From positions 1 through 20,953 of the forward strand of contig NZ_DFBS01000018.1 of assembly GCF_002366715.1 (NCBI RefSeq): a stretch of DNA of 20,953 bases, in the 5' to 3' direction. Both the position numbers and the translations under genes were made by a program. The stretch's first letter is position 1, and each line of letters begins with the position of its first letter. The DNA comes from Halomonas sp. UBA3074 (GTDB taxonomy: Bacteria > Pseudomonadota > Gammaproteobacteria > Pseudomonadales > Halomonadaceae). Of the stretch, positions 7,163 through 14,407 are shown piece after piece. The notes beneath the pieces are model-generated. The model was not told where the DNA came from and made no database searches. It saw only the letters and a list, made by a program, of their open reading frames with translations.

Positions 7163-9244
7163 ATGCCGGTCATCTGTCAGAAACCAAGGATCAAGTGCGG
7201 AGAATGTCGACACAAAAATTTCAAGCCCCTCAATTTTGATGCAGTTTATGACCACCTGTCTGGCAAACATGTGACCGGCCTTTACCCTTTACTGCCGGAT
7301 AGCTCTTGTTACTTGCTGGCGGCGGATTTTGATAAGGGGGACTGGAAAGCGAATGTTCGTGCACTAGCCCAGGCCTGTCGTGGTGAAGGCGTACCCTATC
7401 TTATGGAGGTTTCTCGGTCCGGTGCGGGTGCCCATCTATGGGTTTTCTTTTCAGAAGCTGTTCAAGCTTCGTCAGCGAGGAGGTTGGGATTCAAATTGTT
7501 GGATAAGGCCATGGAGCTTCATCCAGGCTTATCCTTCGACTCCTATGACCGGCTATTTCCCAACCAAGACACCATGCCTGATGGTGGGTTTGGCAATCTG
7601 ATTGCCCTGCCGCTTCAACACGAGGCGCGAAGTCGCGGATGCACCGTCTTCGTCGACGACAACTTTGCGCCATACCCGGATCAATGGGCACTGCTCAGTC
7701 AGCAACAGACACTTGCATCAGCTCAACTTGAAGAGCTGATCGGCAATGAGGCTAATTCCGGTGTGACTGTAGATACTGTGTTGCCGTGGGAGTCAACGTT
7801 ACCGGTTGATACAGGGAAGCTTTCTGGATGTCCTGAAAGCATCACGCTCATCCTGACCAGTCACATTTATATAAAGTTATCAGGCATTCCAGGAACATTG
7901 GCGACACGAATAAAGCGAATGGCCAGCTTTGCTAATCCTGTATTTTTCAAAACACAGTCGCTTCGTTTCTCGACGCATGGCATCCCTCGCTACATATCAT
8001 GCGCCCATATTGAGCAAGGTTATCTTTCTATTCCCAGAGGCTGCTTGGATGAGCTTCAAGATCTGCTGCTGAAACAGGGAATCACGGTGGACATTGATGA
8101 CCGTAGAATATCAGGCCAGTTTTTACCTGGAGTCAGCCTAAAAGCAACGCTGCGTAGCGACCAGGACAAGGCGGTGCAGGCACTTATCCAACACGATACC
8201 GGAATACTTCATGCACCGACCGCTTTCGGTAAAACCGTAACGGCTATTGGCGTGATAACCAGGCGGCAAGTCAACACACTGATCCTCACGCACAGTCGTC
8301 AGCTACTTGATCAATGGAAGGAGCGACTCGACACCTTCCTTGAGGGTGCGCTCATCGGTGTAATTGGCGGCGGTAAAAAGAAACCTACTGGGCAGGTCGA
8401 CGTTGCCACTTACCAAAGCTTGATCAATAAGAAAGACAATACAGTCTCGAAGCAGGTCAAGGAGTACGGGCAAGTCATCATCGATGAATGCCATCATATC
8501 TCAGCGCCACGTTACGAGATGTTGCTTAATGAGGTCAGCGCTCGATACGTCATTGGTTTGACAGCAACGCCTGATCGTCAGGATGGCCACCAAAAAATCA
8601 TGTTGATGGTTGCAGGGCCCATTCGTCACAAAGCCCAGGCGCACCACAGTAACCGATTTATCCAACACGTCATTGTTCGAGAGCATCACGAAACGCCACC
8701 CACCCACATCTGCCAGCCTAGTGTGCGGCCCCATATCGCATCGGTTTACCATTGGCTTGCCCAGAGCAGCGCCCGAAATGAGGCCATTGTTCAGGATGTT
8801 GCAAGCTGTGCGCACAACCAAGCAAATTGCCTTGTGCTGACGGAACGACGAGAACATGCCGAGACCTTGGCGACACTGCTGGATGCTGAATCCATATCGT
8901 CAGTTATCTTACGTGGTGGGATGCGCGTCAAAGAGCGCCAGTTGGCAGAAAAAGAGTTGCATAGGGTTCAAGTCATCGTTGCAACTGGGAAATACATTGG
9001 AGAAGGCTTTGACTTGCCTCGACTGGACACCCTGTTTTTAGCTCTGCCCATCGCATGGAAAGGAACGCTGTCACAGTATGCAGGCAGACTCCATCGAGAC
9101 ACCGAAGGCAAACTAGAAGTCACTGTCTATGATTACTTGGATACTGGCCTGCCTATGCTTGAGCGAATGTTCCGAAAGCGTGAGAAAGGCTATAAGGCTA
9201 TGGGGTATAAGTTTATGGCTTCCGGGCAAACCAGATTGCTTTAG
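7163..9244 (+). CDS. TOTE-type archaeo-eukaryotic primase fused to a superfamily 2 DEAD/DEAH helicase
   Basis: Predicted primase-helicase of the TOTE conflict-system class, found on mobile elements and thought to act in genome conflict or replication. Residues below are counted from the ATG at 7163 (693 aa). A cysteine group (C5, C12, C15, with a further Cys encoded just upstream) may bind zinc. The primase domain spans about 40-190: AADFD holds the metal ligands Asp55 and Asp57, SRSGAGAHLW holds the conserved His91, and GFGNLIALPLQ follows. The helicase domains span about 330-660: Walker A APTAFGKT (351-358), DECH (441-444), TATP (467-470) and motif VI QYAGRLHR (638-645). All helicase motifs look intact. 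The true protein is probably longer, because coding signal continues upstream to about 6902. The ATG at 7163 has no strong ribosome-binding site. The gene is transcribed away from the recombinase trio. Confidence 0.85.
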   Translation: MPVICQKPRIKCGECRHKNFKPLNFDAVYDHLSGKHVTGLYPLLPDSSCYLLAADFDKGDWKANVRALAQACRGEGVPYLMEVSRSGAGAHLWVFFSEAVQASSARRLGFKLLDKAMELHPGLSFDSYDRLFPNQDTMPDGGFGNLIALPLQHEARSRGCTVFVDDNFAPYPDQWALLSQQQTLASAQLEELIGNEANSGVTVDTVLPWESTLPVDTGKLSGCPESITLILTSHIYIKLSGIPGTLATRIKRMASFANPVFFKTQSLRFSTHGIPRYISCAHIEQGYLSIPRGCLDELQDLLLKQGITVDIDDRRISGQFLPGVSLKATLRSDQDKAVQALIQHDTGILHAPTAFGKTVTAIGVITRRQVNTLILTHSRQLLDQWKERLDTFLEGALIGVIGGGKKKPTGQVDVATYQSLINKKDNTVSKQVKEYGQVIIDECHHISAPRYEMLLNEVSARYVIGLTATPDRQDGHQKIMLMVAGPIRHKAQAHHSNRFIQHVIVREHHETPPTHICQPSVRPHIASVYHWLAQSSARNEAIVQDVASCAHNQANCLVLTERREHAETLATLLDAESISSVILRGGMRVKERQLAEKELHRVQVIVATGKYIGEGFDLPRLDTLFLALPIAWKGTLSQYAGRLHRDTEGKLEVTVYDYLDTGLPMLERMFRKREKGYKAMGYKFMASGQTRLL

Positions 9245-9340
9245 CCTTTGAGAGGCAGTCAGTCGTTAAAAGCTCATCAAGTGAACTGAGGCCAAGAATT
9301 TCTTCACTTGTCTAGCTGAACCCAGTTTATCTGGTCACTC

Positions 9341-9634
9341 TCAGGCGGCTACTTCCTTCTCGTCTTCAATCTCCAGTTCGAGATGGAAGTTAGCTGGCCC
9401 CGTCAGGTTGACCAAAGCATCGAGACTGAACTTATTAATCTGGCCGTTCAGCAAGTCGTTGAGGCGGGGTTGGGTGATTCCCAGACGATGTGCAGCCTCT
9501 TTCTGAGTAATATCCCACTCCCTTACACGGCCAGCAATCCTCGCCATGAGCTCGGAGCGCAGCCGCATGTTCAGCGCCTCTTCAGGAGTGTCCTCGATGG
9601 CGTCCCACACACTGTCGTAATACTCGATGGCCAT
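9341..9634 (-). CDS. XRE-family antitoxin (HigA-like)
   Basis: Protein of 97 aa with a helix-turn-helix at about 43-66 (ITQKEAAHRLGITQPRLNDL), typical of short XRE antitoxins that follow a HigB-type toxin. Such antitoxins bind the toxin and repress the shared promoter. A GAGG ribosome-binding site lies nine bases before the ATG. The gene begins 26 bases after the toxin stop on the same strand, so the toxin-first order of higBA is kept. The C-terminus is acidic (ELEIEDEKE), as is common where an antitoxin wraps a basic toxin. Confidence 0.85.
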   Translation of the reverse strand: MAIEYYDSVWDAIEDTPEEALNMRLRSELMARIAGRVREWDITQKEAAHRLGITQPRLNDLLNGQINKFSLDALVNLTGPANFHLELEIEDEKEVAA

Positions 9635-9660
9635 TTTCTAACCTCGCTTGGTGGTTGGGC

Positions 9661-9984
9661 TCAGGGCAGCTCCTTGTATCGCTGCTTGCCCAAGTCGATG
9701 TCTTTTTTGGCGGTCTGCTGGGTTTTCTTCTGGAAGCAGTGGAGCACAAATACCGCGTCGCCCCGGTTGGCCACGTAGAAGACCCGAAAGGCGCCGTTGT
9801 GTTCCCGAATGCGGATTTCCATGACACCAGGGCCAACGCTTGGCATTGGGCGGAAATCGTCCGGCTGGCCTCCAGCCTGAATCTTGTCTATCTGAAACCC
9901 CGCTTCTCGCTTGGCGTCCAGAGAGAAGTCGCGCAGCCGATCCTTCGAGTCTCCAACGAATGCAACAGGTTTCTTGCGCGCCAC
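9661..9984 (-). CDS. RelE/HigB-like toxin of the phage Gp49-like family
   Basis: Protein of 107 aa resembling the phage-derived Gp49-like branch of the RelE/ParE/HigB superfamily, whose members usually cleave mRNA at the ribosome. Recognisable stretches are KDRLRDFS, AKREAGFQ, VMEIRIREHNGAFRVFYVA and VLHCFQKKTQQT, matching the family pattern of a basic beta-sheet core with an FxKK motif. Translation starts at GTG with AAGGAG five bases upstream. It is the first gene of a two-gene operon with the XRE antitoxin, under a palindromic operator just upstream. The operon sits beside the presumed island end, a common place for a stabilising addiction module. The reading frame is intact; activity is untested. 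Confidence 0.85.
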   Translation of the reverse strand: MARKKPVAFVGDSKDRLRDFSLDAKREAGFQIDKIQAGGQPDDFRPMPSVGPGVMEIRIREHNGAFRVFYVANRGDAVFVLHCFQKKTQQTAKKDIDLGKQRYKELP

Positions 9985-10008
9985 GCTGGCTCCTTAACTG
10001 CCATAAAT

Positions 10009-10028
10009 TTATATCAGTTTAGATATAA
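10009..10028 (-). promoter_or_regulatory. Palindromic operator/promoter of the toxin-antitoxin operon
   Basis: A perfect inverted repeat, TTATATC-AGTTTA-GATATAA, lies 25 bases upstream of the toxin GTG. Read on the minus strand it overlaps -10-like boxes (TATTAT and TATAAA). The position and AT-rich palindrome fit an operator for autorepression by the XRE antitoxin or the toxin-antitoxin complex. Confidence 0.65.
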
Positions 10029-10152
10029 TAAACTCATCAATCGAATGCTTCAAGCTGCTTCCACTGTAGCCGTATCACCAATAAGATGCCGTTGACTATT
10101 CGCACTTGGGTTGGCGGTCTCAATGACCAAATGCAATATCTGACCCTCCGGT

Positions 10153-10392
10153 ATGGTTTTGCCACGACTCATTGCTATTGCGACCTCTCTACTGAAGACC
10201 GAGCCGCCATCATGCAGATGCGGGTTCACTACTAAATCCGAACCATCGCCCGACAATTGGAACATCCGCCCAGCGCCATCTCACGGGAACTGGCATACCA
10301 AACAATCCGTTCTGACAAAACCTATGATGCCAGTCTCGCCGGTTTCAGAGTCCGGCTAACCCGCTGCCGACCTCAGCAGCAGCCTAACGGTC
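10153..10392 (+). pseudogene. Decayed IS30-family transposase, N-terminal fragment
   Basis: In the frame running through 10185 the translation reads DLSTEDRAAIMQMRVHY, then a TAA stop, then IRTIARQLEHPPSAISREL and further on YDASLAGFRVRL. This is the N-terminal helix-turn-helix pattern of IS30-family transposases (LS.EERAAIM...IA..L.RSPSTISREL). An internal stop, a probable frameshift near the start (an ATG at 10153 lies in another frame) and the absence of the DDE catalytic domain show that it is a remnant. I could not define inverted repeats or target duplications. It indicates earlier insertion-sequence activity at the island edge. Confidence 0.7.
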
Positions 10393-10558
10393 ATTTATGC
10401 TGTAAATTTTACATTTTATTTTGTGACACTCTTTAGCGTGTTAGATTGACCTTAAATTACCTAGACAGCATTTCAAAAACCGACGAAAACCCTTATATAG
10501 CAGGCTATTTAGACAAATAACAACAAATAAAGCAGCACTAAGAAAATCAAATCAATCC
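10393..10558. other. AT-rich junction sequence with no gene
   Basis: An AT-rich stretch between the IS30 remnant and the tRNA fragment. It holds no open frame of note and no tRNA 5' half, so the following tRNA sequence is truncated. If the tRNA fragment is an attachment site, this is the terminal DNA of the island. Confidence 0.5.
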
Positions 10559-10605
10559 GGCTCATAACCCGAAGGTCATCGGTTCAAATCCGGTCCCCGC
10601 TACCA
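10559..10605 (+). other. 3' fragment of an initiator tRNA-fMet gene (probable attachment site)
   Basis: The sequence begins in the anticodon stem, includes the CTCATAA anticodon loop (CAT), CCCGA, the variable loop AGGTC, the T arm with GGTTCAAATCC, and ends CCCCGCTACCA with an encoded CCA. It closely follows the 3' half of bacterial initiator tRNA, whose anticodon stem ends in GGG/CCC pairs. Upstream of 10559 the sequence diverges: CCGG replaces the expected CGGG, and no D arm or 5' acceptor strand is present. Loss of the 5' half at the anticodon, followed by an intact terminator, is what integration of an element into a tRNA 3' end leaves at its distal junction. The intact gene should lie beyond the left edge. 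Confidence 0.8.
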
Positions 10606-10612
10606 AATATAG

Positions 10613-10646
10613 AAAAAGCCAATACCCTATGGGTGTTGGCTTTTTT
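10613..10646 (+). terminator. Rho-independent terminator of the tRNA gene
   Basis: A stem of AAAAAGCCAATACCC paired with GGGTGTTGGCTTTTT (one G-T pair), a loop of three bases, and a run of six T. It lies eight bases after the tRNA CCA end and is probably the original terminator of the fMet tRNA gene. Confidence 0.85.
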
Positions 10647-10676
10647 GTGTCCGCACGTTATATAAAGAGCACCCTG

Positions 10677-10708
10677 AAAAACCGTTATCGATAACTTACG
10701 GTTTTTTT
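10677..10708 (+). terminator. Second hairpin with T run, candidate terminator
   Basis: Arms AAAAACCGT (10677-10685) and ACGGTTTTT (10698-10706) enclose a 12-base loop and lead into a run of seven T. It follows the first terminator by about 30 bases and may back it up. It shields the next gene from read-through out of the island or tRNA. Confidence 0.55.
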
Positions 10709-10807
10709 CGCCTAGGGCGCTTTATTTCCCTCCTTTTCCTTGAATCTGTCGGCTCATGCCTGCATATCATGGGGAACTATTGTTCATTTTCTGATGCAGA
10801 GTCTCCC

Positions 10808-11752
10808 ATGTCGATTATTGATCCACGCTCAGGTAAGCCGCTTACGACGGATACCGGAAATGCCGACGCTCCTGCGCCTAACGGTGAGCAGGCGGCGGTA
10901 CGCCCTGAAGATGTCATTATCGAGCTGAACGCAGGCAATATTCAGCAAGTGCTGGAAGCCTCCATGCAGGTGCCGGTACTGATGGGCTGCTATTCGCCTT
11001 CCACCGATAGCAGCCGCACCCTGCTCTCCTTACTCGAAAAATTAGTGGTGGAGTACGCAGGCGCCTTCTTGCTCGGCAAGCTCGATATAGAAGCAAATGC
11101 GGAAATTGGCGGCCAGCTCGGCGTACGTTCCGTGCCCGATGTGAAGCTGATTAGCCAAGGCGGTTTGGTCGATGGTTTCCAGGGGGCACTGCCGGAGAAG
11201 GAAGTGCGTGAGTGGCTGAATCGCTACTTCCCCGCCCCCGGTGAAGCACCTCCCACCCCGGAAGAGCAGGCAGAAGAAGCATTGCAAGCAGGCGATATCG
11301 CAGGCGCGCGAGACATTTATCAAACCCTGATGACCCAATACCCGGAACACTACGCTTATCAAGTCGCGTTCGCCCGGGTGCTGGTGGCGGAAGGGCGCGG
11401 TAGCGAGGCCCGTGAAGTGCTCGATAACCTGCCGCCAGAAGAGCGGGATGCAGCGCCAGCGCGGGGCGTTCGGGCCAGCATTGAGTTTGGCGAACAGGCG
11501 CTCTCGGTTGATGAGATCGCGGCCCTCGGTGAGCGTACCGATAGCGAAGCACAGTACCAGCGCGCCCTGCGACAAGTGGCCGACGGCCAGTACGATGCAG
11601 GCCTGGAAGCACTGCTGGCGCTAATGAAACAGGACCGCGCCTATAACGATGACGCGGCGCGTAAAACGTTGCTGCAGGTGTTCGACGCACTCGGCGCCGA
11701 TCACCCGCTCACCGTTACCTACCGCCGTAAACTGTTTGCCATGCTTTACTAA
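10808..11752 (+). CDS. Thioredoxin-fold/TPR protein of the YbbN (CnoX) type without redox cysteines
   Basis: Protein of 314 aa with a thioredoxin-like domain (about 35-142) and a C-terminal tetratricopeptide-like domain (about 150-314), the layout of YbbN/CnoX, a holdase chaperone that hands clients to GroEL or DnaK/J. In the usual WCGPC position the sequence reads SPSTDSS, so both active-site cysteines are missing. The cis-proline (RSVPD, Pro110) is kept. Cys61, a few residues earlier, is the only cysteine in the protein. I prefer the ATG at 10808 (MSIIDPRSGK) to the in-frame ATG at 10769, because the added residues look unrelated to the family; neither has a strong ribosome-binding site. 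The TPR part has repeated A-x(4)-G motifs such as EALQAGDIAGARDIY. It is probably chaperone-like rather than an oxidoreductase. Confidence 0.85.
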   Translation: MSIIDPRSGKPLTTDTGNADAPAPNGEQAAVRPEDVIIELNAGNIQQVLEASMQVPVLMGCYSPSTDSSRTLLSLLEKLVVEYAGAFLLGKLDIEANAEIGGQLGVRSVPDVKLISQGGLVDGFQGALPEKEVREWLNRYFPAPGEAPPTPEEQAEEALQAGDIAGARDIYQTLMTQYPEHYAYQVAFARVLVAEGRGSEAREVLDNLPPEERDAAPARGVRASIEFGEQALSVDEIAALGERTDSEAQYQRALRQVADGQYDAGLEALLALMKQDRAYNDDAARKTLLQVFDALGADHPLTVTYRRKLFAMLY

Positions 11753-11758
11753 GCAGGC

Positions 11759-12925
11759 TTACTGCCTTTTTAGCACTGTATCCATGCGTGACAACGCCGC
11801 TTCCAATTGCGAAGCGGTAGTGCCAAAGTTAAGCCGTACATAGCCGGGGCAGCCGAAGGCAGCCCCGTCAGACAGCGCGACCCCCGCTTCTTTTAACAGC
11901 GTCTTATACGGCGCCGCCCCCAATCCGGCTTCACGCATATCCAGCCACGCTAGGTACGTCGATTCCGGAGTACTCCAATGAACCCCTGGCCAATGGGCGA
12001 TGCGTGCCGCTAACGTGTCGCGGTGCTCGCGGAGTACGTTTAATAATGCCTGTCGCCAGGGCTCCCCGTCACGATAAGCCGCTTCCGCCGCAACTAAGCC
12101 AAGCACGTTGCCATCGGGCAGCAACCCTTTCGACGCGGTCGCAAAACGGTGGCGCAATTCAGGGTCGGGAATAACGGCACAGGCGCTGGTTAAACCCGCT
12201 AGATTAAACGTTTTAGACGGCGCCCATAGCGTGATCGTGCGCTTGGCAAGGGTAGGAAATGCAGCTGCCAAAGGCCGGTGGCGCGCATCTTCATCCAATA
12301 AAAGGTCGCAGTGAAGCTCATCGGACACCACCCAAAGATAATGGCGCTCGACTAACTCTGCCATTGCCGCCAGTTCCTCATGCCGCCATACACGGCCTGT
12401 TGGGTTGTGGGGCTGGCACCACAGTAGCAAGCGAGTACGCGGCGTAATCGCTGCCTCCAAGGCGGCAATATCCAACTGCCAATCCTCATTGGGCGATGAG
12501 GGCGCCTTCAGCATTGCTTGCTGGGGCAGCCGTCCTGTGCGCTCTGCCACGGCCAGAAATGGCGGATAGATGGGGGCAACGGTTAACACACCATCGCCAG
12601 GCGCGGTCAGCGCGAGCGCCGCCAAATGTAGAGCCGGCACCACCCCCGGCAGCCACTGTTGCCACTCGGGCTGAATGCGCCAGTCATAATGCTCAGCGCT
12701 CCACTGACATAGGGTTTCTGTTAACGTAGCAGGCACTTCGCCATAGCCATAGACACCATGCGCTACCCTTGCCTGCAGCGCTTCTACCACCGCTGGCGGA
12801 GAGCGAAAATCCATATCGGCAACCCAGAGCGGCAGCACATCGCTAGCGTAGCGGTGCCATTTTTGCGATGCCCAGCCACCTTCTGGGTGGCGTCGCTCCA
12901 CAGGCGTGGCAAAATCATAGGCCAT
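11759..12925 (-). CDS. PLP-dependent C-S lyase/aminotransferase of the MalY/PatB family
   Basis: Fold-type I pyridoxal-phosphate enzyme of 388 aa. Family members cleave the C-S bond of cystathionine, cysteine or related substrates. The PLP-binding lysine is K238 in APSKTFNLAGL. HNPTGR (173-178) and SDELHCDL (Asp202) are the cofactor-contacting motifs of this family. The N-terminus PLWVADMDF is highly typical of MalY/PatB. I choose the ATG at 12925 (MAYDFATPVE) because GTGAG lies about six bases upstream; the frame could extend 15 residues further to 12970, but those residues look non-conserved. The gene converges on the YbbN-like gene, with six bases between the stops. The physiological substrate cannot be told from sequence. 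Confidence 0.9.
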   Translation of the reverse strand: MAYDFATPVERRHPEGGWASQKWHRYASDVLPLWVADMDFRSPPAVVEALQARVAHGVYGYGEVPATLTETLCQWSAEHYDWRIQPEWQQWLPGVVPALHLAALALTAPGDGVLTVAPIYPPFLAVAERTGRLPQQAMLKAPSSPNEDWQLDIAALEAAITPRTRLLLWCQPHNPTGRVWRHEELAAMAELVERHYLWVVSDELHCDLLLDEDARHRPLAAAFPTLAKRTITLWAPSKTFNLAGLTSACAVIPDPELRHRFATASKGLLPDGNVLGLVAAEAAYRDGEPWRQALLNVLREHRDTLAARIAHWPGVHWSTPESTYLAWLDMREAGLGAAPYKTLLKEAGVALSDGAAFGCPGYVRLNFGTTASQLEAALSRMDTVLKRQ

Positions 12926-12961
12926 GAAAATCTCACTTATTGAACAGAGGTAATGCCAAGC

Positions 12962-13393
12962 ATGCCGCAAGATGACTTTTATACCAAGATGCGGGCGGGA
13001 CTGCCGGCGCTGCTGCGGCAGTGGCGTGCACTTGGTCAGGCCGATGCTGATCGCCTGGCGTTGATTCTCGCGGAGACGGCCCGGGTGGCAAAGCTAGGCG
13101 AGCCCGAGGCAACGCCCAGCGGCGCAACACTGGATAAGTGGAGTACGGCTAACGCCGATGAAATCCCCCTATGGGCGCCCAAAACCGCGGTATTTTTACT
13201 GAATCAGATGCCTGCCCGCCCAACGCCGGATAGCGACGCTGAAGCCTGCGCATGGGCCTACTGCTGGTTGCGTAACCGTACCTTTGATTCCCTTCAAGCC
13301 GCTAAAGAGGCGCTTCCTGCACACTTAAAAATGCCCCTGCAAGAGGCGCTCGAAGCCGCTTGGCGCGACCAGCAAGGGCTGCGTTTAGTCTAA
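12962..13393 (+). CDS. Hypothetical protein, about 143 aa
   Basis: An alpha-helical, soluble protein that I do not recognise. Visible features are a helical N-terminus (FYTKMRAGLPALLRQW), a central KWSTANADEIPLWAPKTAVF segment and Trp-rich stretches near the C-terminus. Two ATGs are possible. The one at 12953 has AGAGG only two bases upstream, so I prefer 12962 (MPQDDFY), with the same site 11 bases upstream. It is divergent from the MalY-like gene, and the two starts are only 36 bases apart, so their control regions overlap. No signal peptide or membrane segment is visible. Confidence 0.65.
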   Translation: MPQDDFYTKMRAGLPALLRQWRALGQADADRLALILAETARVAKLGEPEATPSGATLDKWSTANADEIPLWAPKTAVFLLNQMPARPTPDSDAEACAWAYCWLRNRTFDSLQAAKEALPAHLKMPLQEALEAAWRDQQGLRLV

Positions 13394-13504
13394 ACCCCAC
13401 TACACGCGCTATTCAAAAGCCAACGCGCTCGAGACCGCCCAATAGCTTTATAAAACAGCGATGTACCAACAGCATCAAAACAATAACATTAAGGAACACG
13501 CCGC

Positions 13505-14311
13505 ATGATAGAAATTCCGCTCACCTGGCAGCTAGCAAAGCTCGGCCTCTCCATCAGCATGGTGCTGGGCCTAGGGGCCATTGCCGTGCGTGCCAGCCCG
13601 CGCATGGCCGGGCTGCTGGCAGGCTACCCACTGGGCACGGCACTGGCGCTGTTTTTTATCGGCTTAGAAATTTCGCCCGCCTTTGCGACTCAAAGCGCAG
13701 TCCATACACTGGCTGGGTTTACCGCAACAATGGCGTTAGGCGCGGGCTATTGGTTAGCAGGACGCCAACCCGGTGTTAAAGGCATGATCAGCGGCTTATT
13801 AGGTGGTTTCATTGCGTGGCTGGCCGCCAGCACGTTACTCGCTCAGTTTGATTTCACTCGTCTCAGCGGCACGCTGGTCACCCTAGGAGCGATTGCCGCA
13901 TTTAGTGGTCTGTTCCGTACAATTCCCGATGTCAAAAGCCCACCGAGTCGCTCGTTTTCGCTTTCTGCTCTTGCTGCCCGGGCCTGCCTTGCCGCCGCGA
14001 TCATCTTTGCCATCACGAGCTTAGCGCATTGGCTGCCGCCCGCTTGGGCGGGAACACTGGCCGCCTTCCCAGTCACCATGCTGCCCTTTTTACTGATCCT
14101 GCATCTCAATCACGGCCCGGCTCCTGTGGCTACGGTTATCAAACACTACCCAATGGGGCTTGGCTCATTGCTGAGTTATACGCTTTGTGTTTCCTTCACT
14201 TACCCAACGCTAGGCCTGTTATGGGGCAGCTTGGCAGGGTTTGCGGCGGCAACGCTGTGGCTACTGGGCTGGATGCAACTGATCGCCTGGTATCGACGCC
14301 GTATTACTTGA
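13505..14311 (+). CDS. Multi-spanning membrane protein with an internal duplication
   Basis: Protein of 268 aa made mostly of hydrophobic segments, about eight or nine membrane helices by eye, ending in a positively charged tail (AWYRRRIT). AAGGA lies upstream of the ATG. Residues 34-56 (MAGLLAGYPLGTALALFFIG) and 181-203 (WAGTLAAFPVTMLPFLLILH) look like two copies of one motif, AGxLAx(Y/F)P followed by a hydrophobic helix. This suggests two homologous halves, as in many small transporters. I recognise no named family and propose no substrate; GlpM/DUF3147-like membrane proteins are a possible distant comparison. It is followed by the thioesterase gene on the same strand after about 96 bases. 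Confidence 0.75.
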   Translation: MIEIPLTWQLAKLGLSISMVLGLGAIAVRASPRMAGLLAGYPLGTALALFFIGLEISPAFATQSAVHTLAGFTATMALGAGYWLAGRQPGVKGMISGLLGGFIAWLAASTLLAQFDFTRLSGTLVTLGAIAAFSGLFRTIPDVKSPPSRSFSLSALAARACLAAAIIFAITSLAHWLPPAWAGTLAAFPVTMLPFLLILHLNHGPAPVATVIKHYPMGLGSLLSYTLCVSFTYPTLGLLWGSLAGFAAATLWLLGWMQLIAWYRRRIT

Positions 14312-14407
14312 CCAAGCACTTGCTTGGGTTAATCCTGAATGCGGCTGCTAACCCCGTTCATTAACGAGCCGTTATGACTCACCTTTCGTCAAAAACAAGG
14401 ACACGCC

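Noticed and set aside
8501..8857. A 118-aa minus-strand frame in the helicase gene
   Set aside because: It lies opposite the helicase motifs and has no family resemblance.
10050..10265. A 71-aa minus-strand frame near the IS30 remnant
   Set aside because: The opposite strand carries the recognisable transposase remnant; this frame has no support of its own.
10559..10605. Calling this a functional tRNA gene
   Set aside because: The 5' acceptor strand and D arm are missing from the preceding sequence, so it cannot fold into a complete tRNA.
11042..11690. Two overlapping minus-strand frames of 177-179 aa opposite the YbbN-like gene
   Set aside because: Antisense shadows of a well-supported thioredoxin-fold/TPR gene.
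14312..14327. CCAAGCA/TGCTTGG palindrome after the membrane protein as a terminator
   Set aside because: The arms are short with a two-base loop and no T run, so it is too weak to call.
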